Source: Candidatus Sumerlaeota bacterium (GTDB lineage Bacteria; Sumerlaeota; T1SED10-198M). From it: a stretch of 6,459 nucleotides of DNA. Every line of letters begins with the position of its first letter. Position 1 is the first letter of the stretch. Location: positions 1 to 6,459 of the forward strand of contig PWGE01000362.1 in the NCBI GenBank assembly GCA_003554345.1. The letters run 5' to 3'. Both the position numbers and the translations under genes were made by a program. Shown piece by piece: positions 6,218 through 6,459 of this stretch. Under the pieces are notes generated by a model. The model did no database searches. It was not told the origin of the DNA and saw only the letters and a program-made list of their open reading frames with translations.

Positions 6218-6459
6218 TGGCTCCCGGCGCTCAATTAAGACCGGGACCCGGATGGGGTCTTCATAATGAGTGGGAATGTCCACCTCAAAATATCCCTGGT
6301 TTTGACCGTAGTGCATGGTGGAGAGTTGAAAGGTGATTTCGATTTCTTCGCTCCGGTTAGGCAAAATCCATCCTCTTGTAGGTCTGAAAGTCATCCACGG
6401 CATATGGTTTCTGATATTATAATCGACATATTCATGGGATAGGTTTCGTAATGAAATAG
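6215..6459 (-). CDS. C-terminal fragment of a protein ending in an Ig-like/BACON-like domain
   Basis: Eighty residues are visible; the frame is open to the right edge (it begins ISLRNLSHEY at the border), so the internal Met at 6403 is probably not the start. The stretch NHMPWMTFRPTRGWILPNRSEEIEITF followed by GYFEVDIPT and IRVPVLIER has the rhythm of a BACON or related Ig-like beta-sandwich: a Trp strand, a P-T-x-G turn, a P-x-x-x-x-x-I-x-I-x-F strand, a G-Y-F strand, and a final V-P-V strand. Such domains usually occur in exported or surface proteins, often in tandem, and mediate binding rather than catalysis. With only the C-terminus present, neither the full architecture nor a function can be assigned. 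It is a separate unit from cysK, which has its own promoter. Confidence 0.6.
   Translation of the reverse strand, partial: ISLRNLSHEYVDYNIRNHMPWMTFRPTRGWILPNRSEEIEITFQLSTMHYGQNQGYFEVDIPTHYEDPIRVPVLIERREP

Overview
The window reads as ordinary bacterial chromosome of moderate GC content. All protein genes are on the minus strand, so transcription runs from high to low coordinates. The organism cannot be named from this sequence. The AddB-type nuclease without an ATP-binding loop, the MetY/CysK pair, and intergenic spacers carrying palindromes and TTTGCG-rich repeats would suit a Gram-negative-like lineage such as Planctomycetes (anammox group), Deltaproteobacteria or Nitrospirae. This is a weak guess.

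Layout in the direction of transcription. (1) 6459-6215: the last 80 residues of a protein ending in an Ig-like/BACON-like beta-sandwich, with a hairpin over its stop codon. (2) 6050-5121: cysK, cysteine synthase, behind a near-consensus sigma-70 promoter (TTGACT-16-TATAAT). (3) 5120-4710: a 411-base spacer with no convincing gene, holding three copies of a direct repeat, clusters of CTTTGCG and a perfect 7-bp palindrome. (4) 4709-3420: metY, O-acetylhomoserine sulfhydrylase, with a very strong Shine-Dalgarno sequence. (5) 3419-3098: a 322-base spacer with an 11-bp-arm inverted repeat and a near-consensus promoter (TTAACA-17-TATGAT). (6) 3097-98: an AddB-like PD-(D/E)XK nuclease with a four-cysteine iron-sulfur signature. 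(7) 101-1: the start of an AddA/RecB-type UvrD helicase, overlapping addB by 4 bp and running off the window.

Two functional blocks are visible. CysK and MetY are both PLP enzymes that fix sulfide into carbon skeletons: O-acetylserine to cysteine, and O-acetylhomoserine to homocysteine. The addB-addA pair encodes the two-subunit helicase-nuclease that processes double-strand breaks for RecA-dependent repair. I found no clear evidence of a new system. The least explained elements are the repeat-rich spacer at 4710-5120 and the inverted repeat at 3198-3222.
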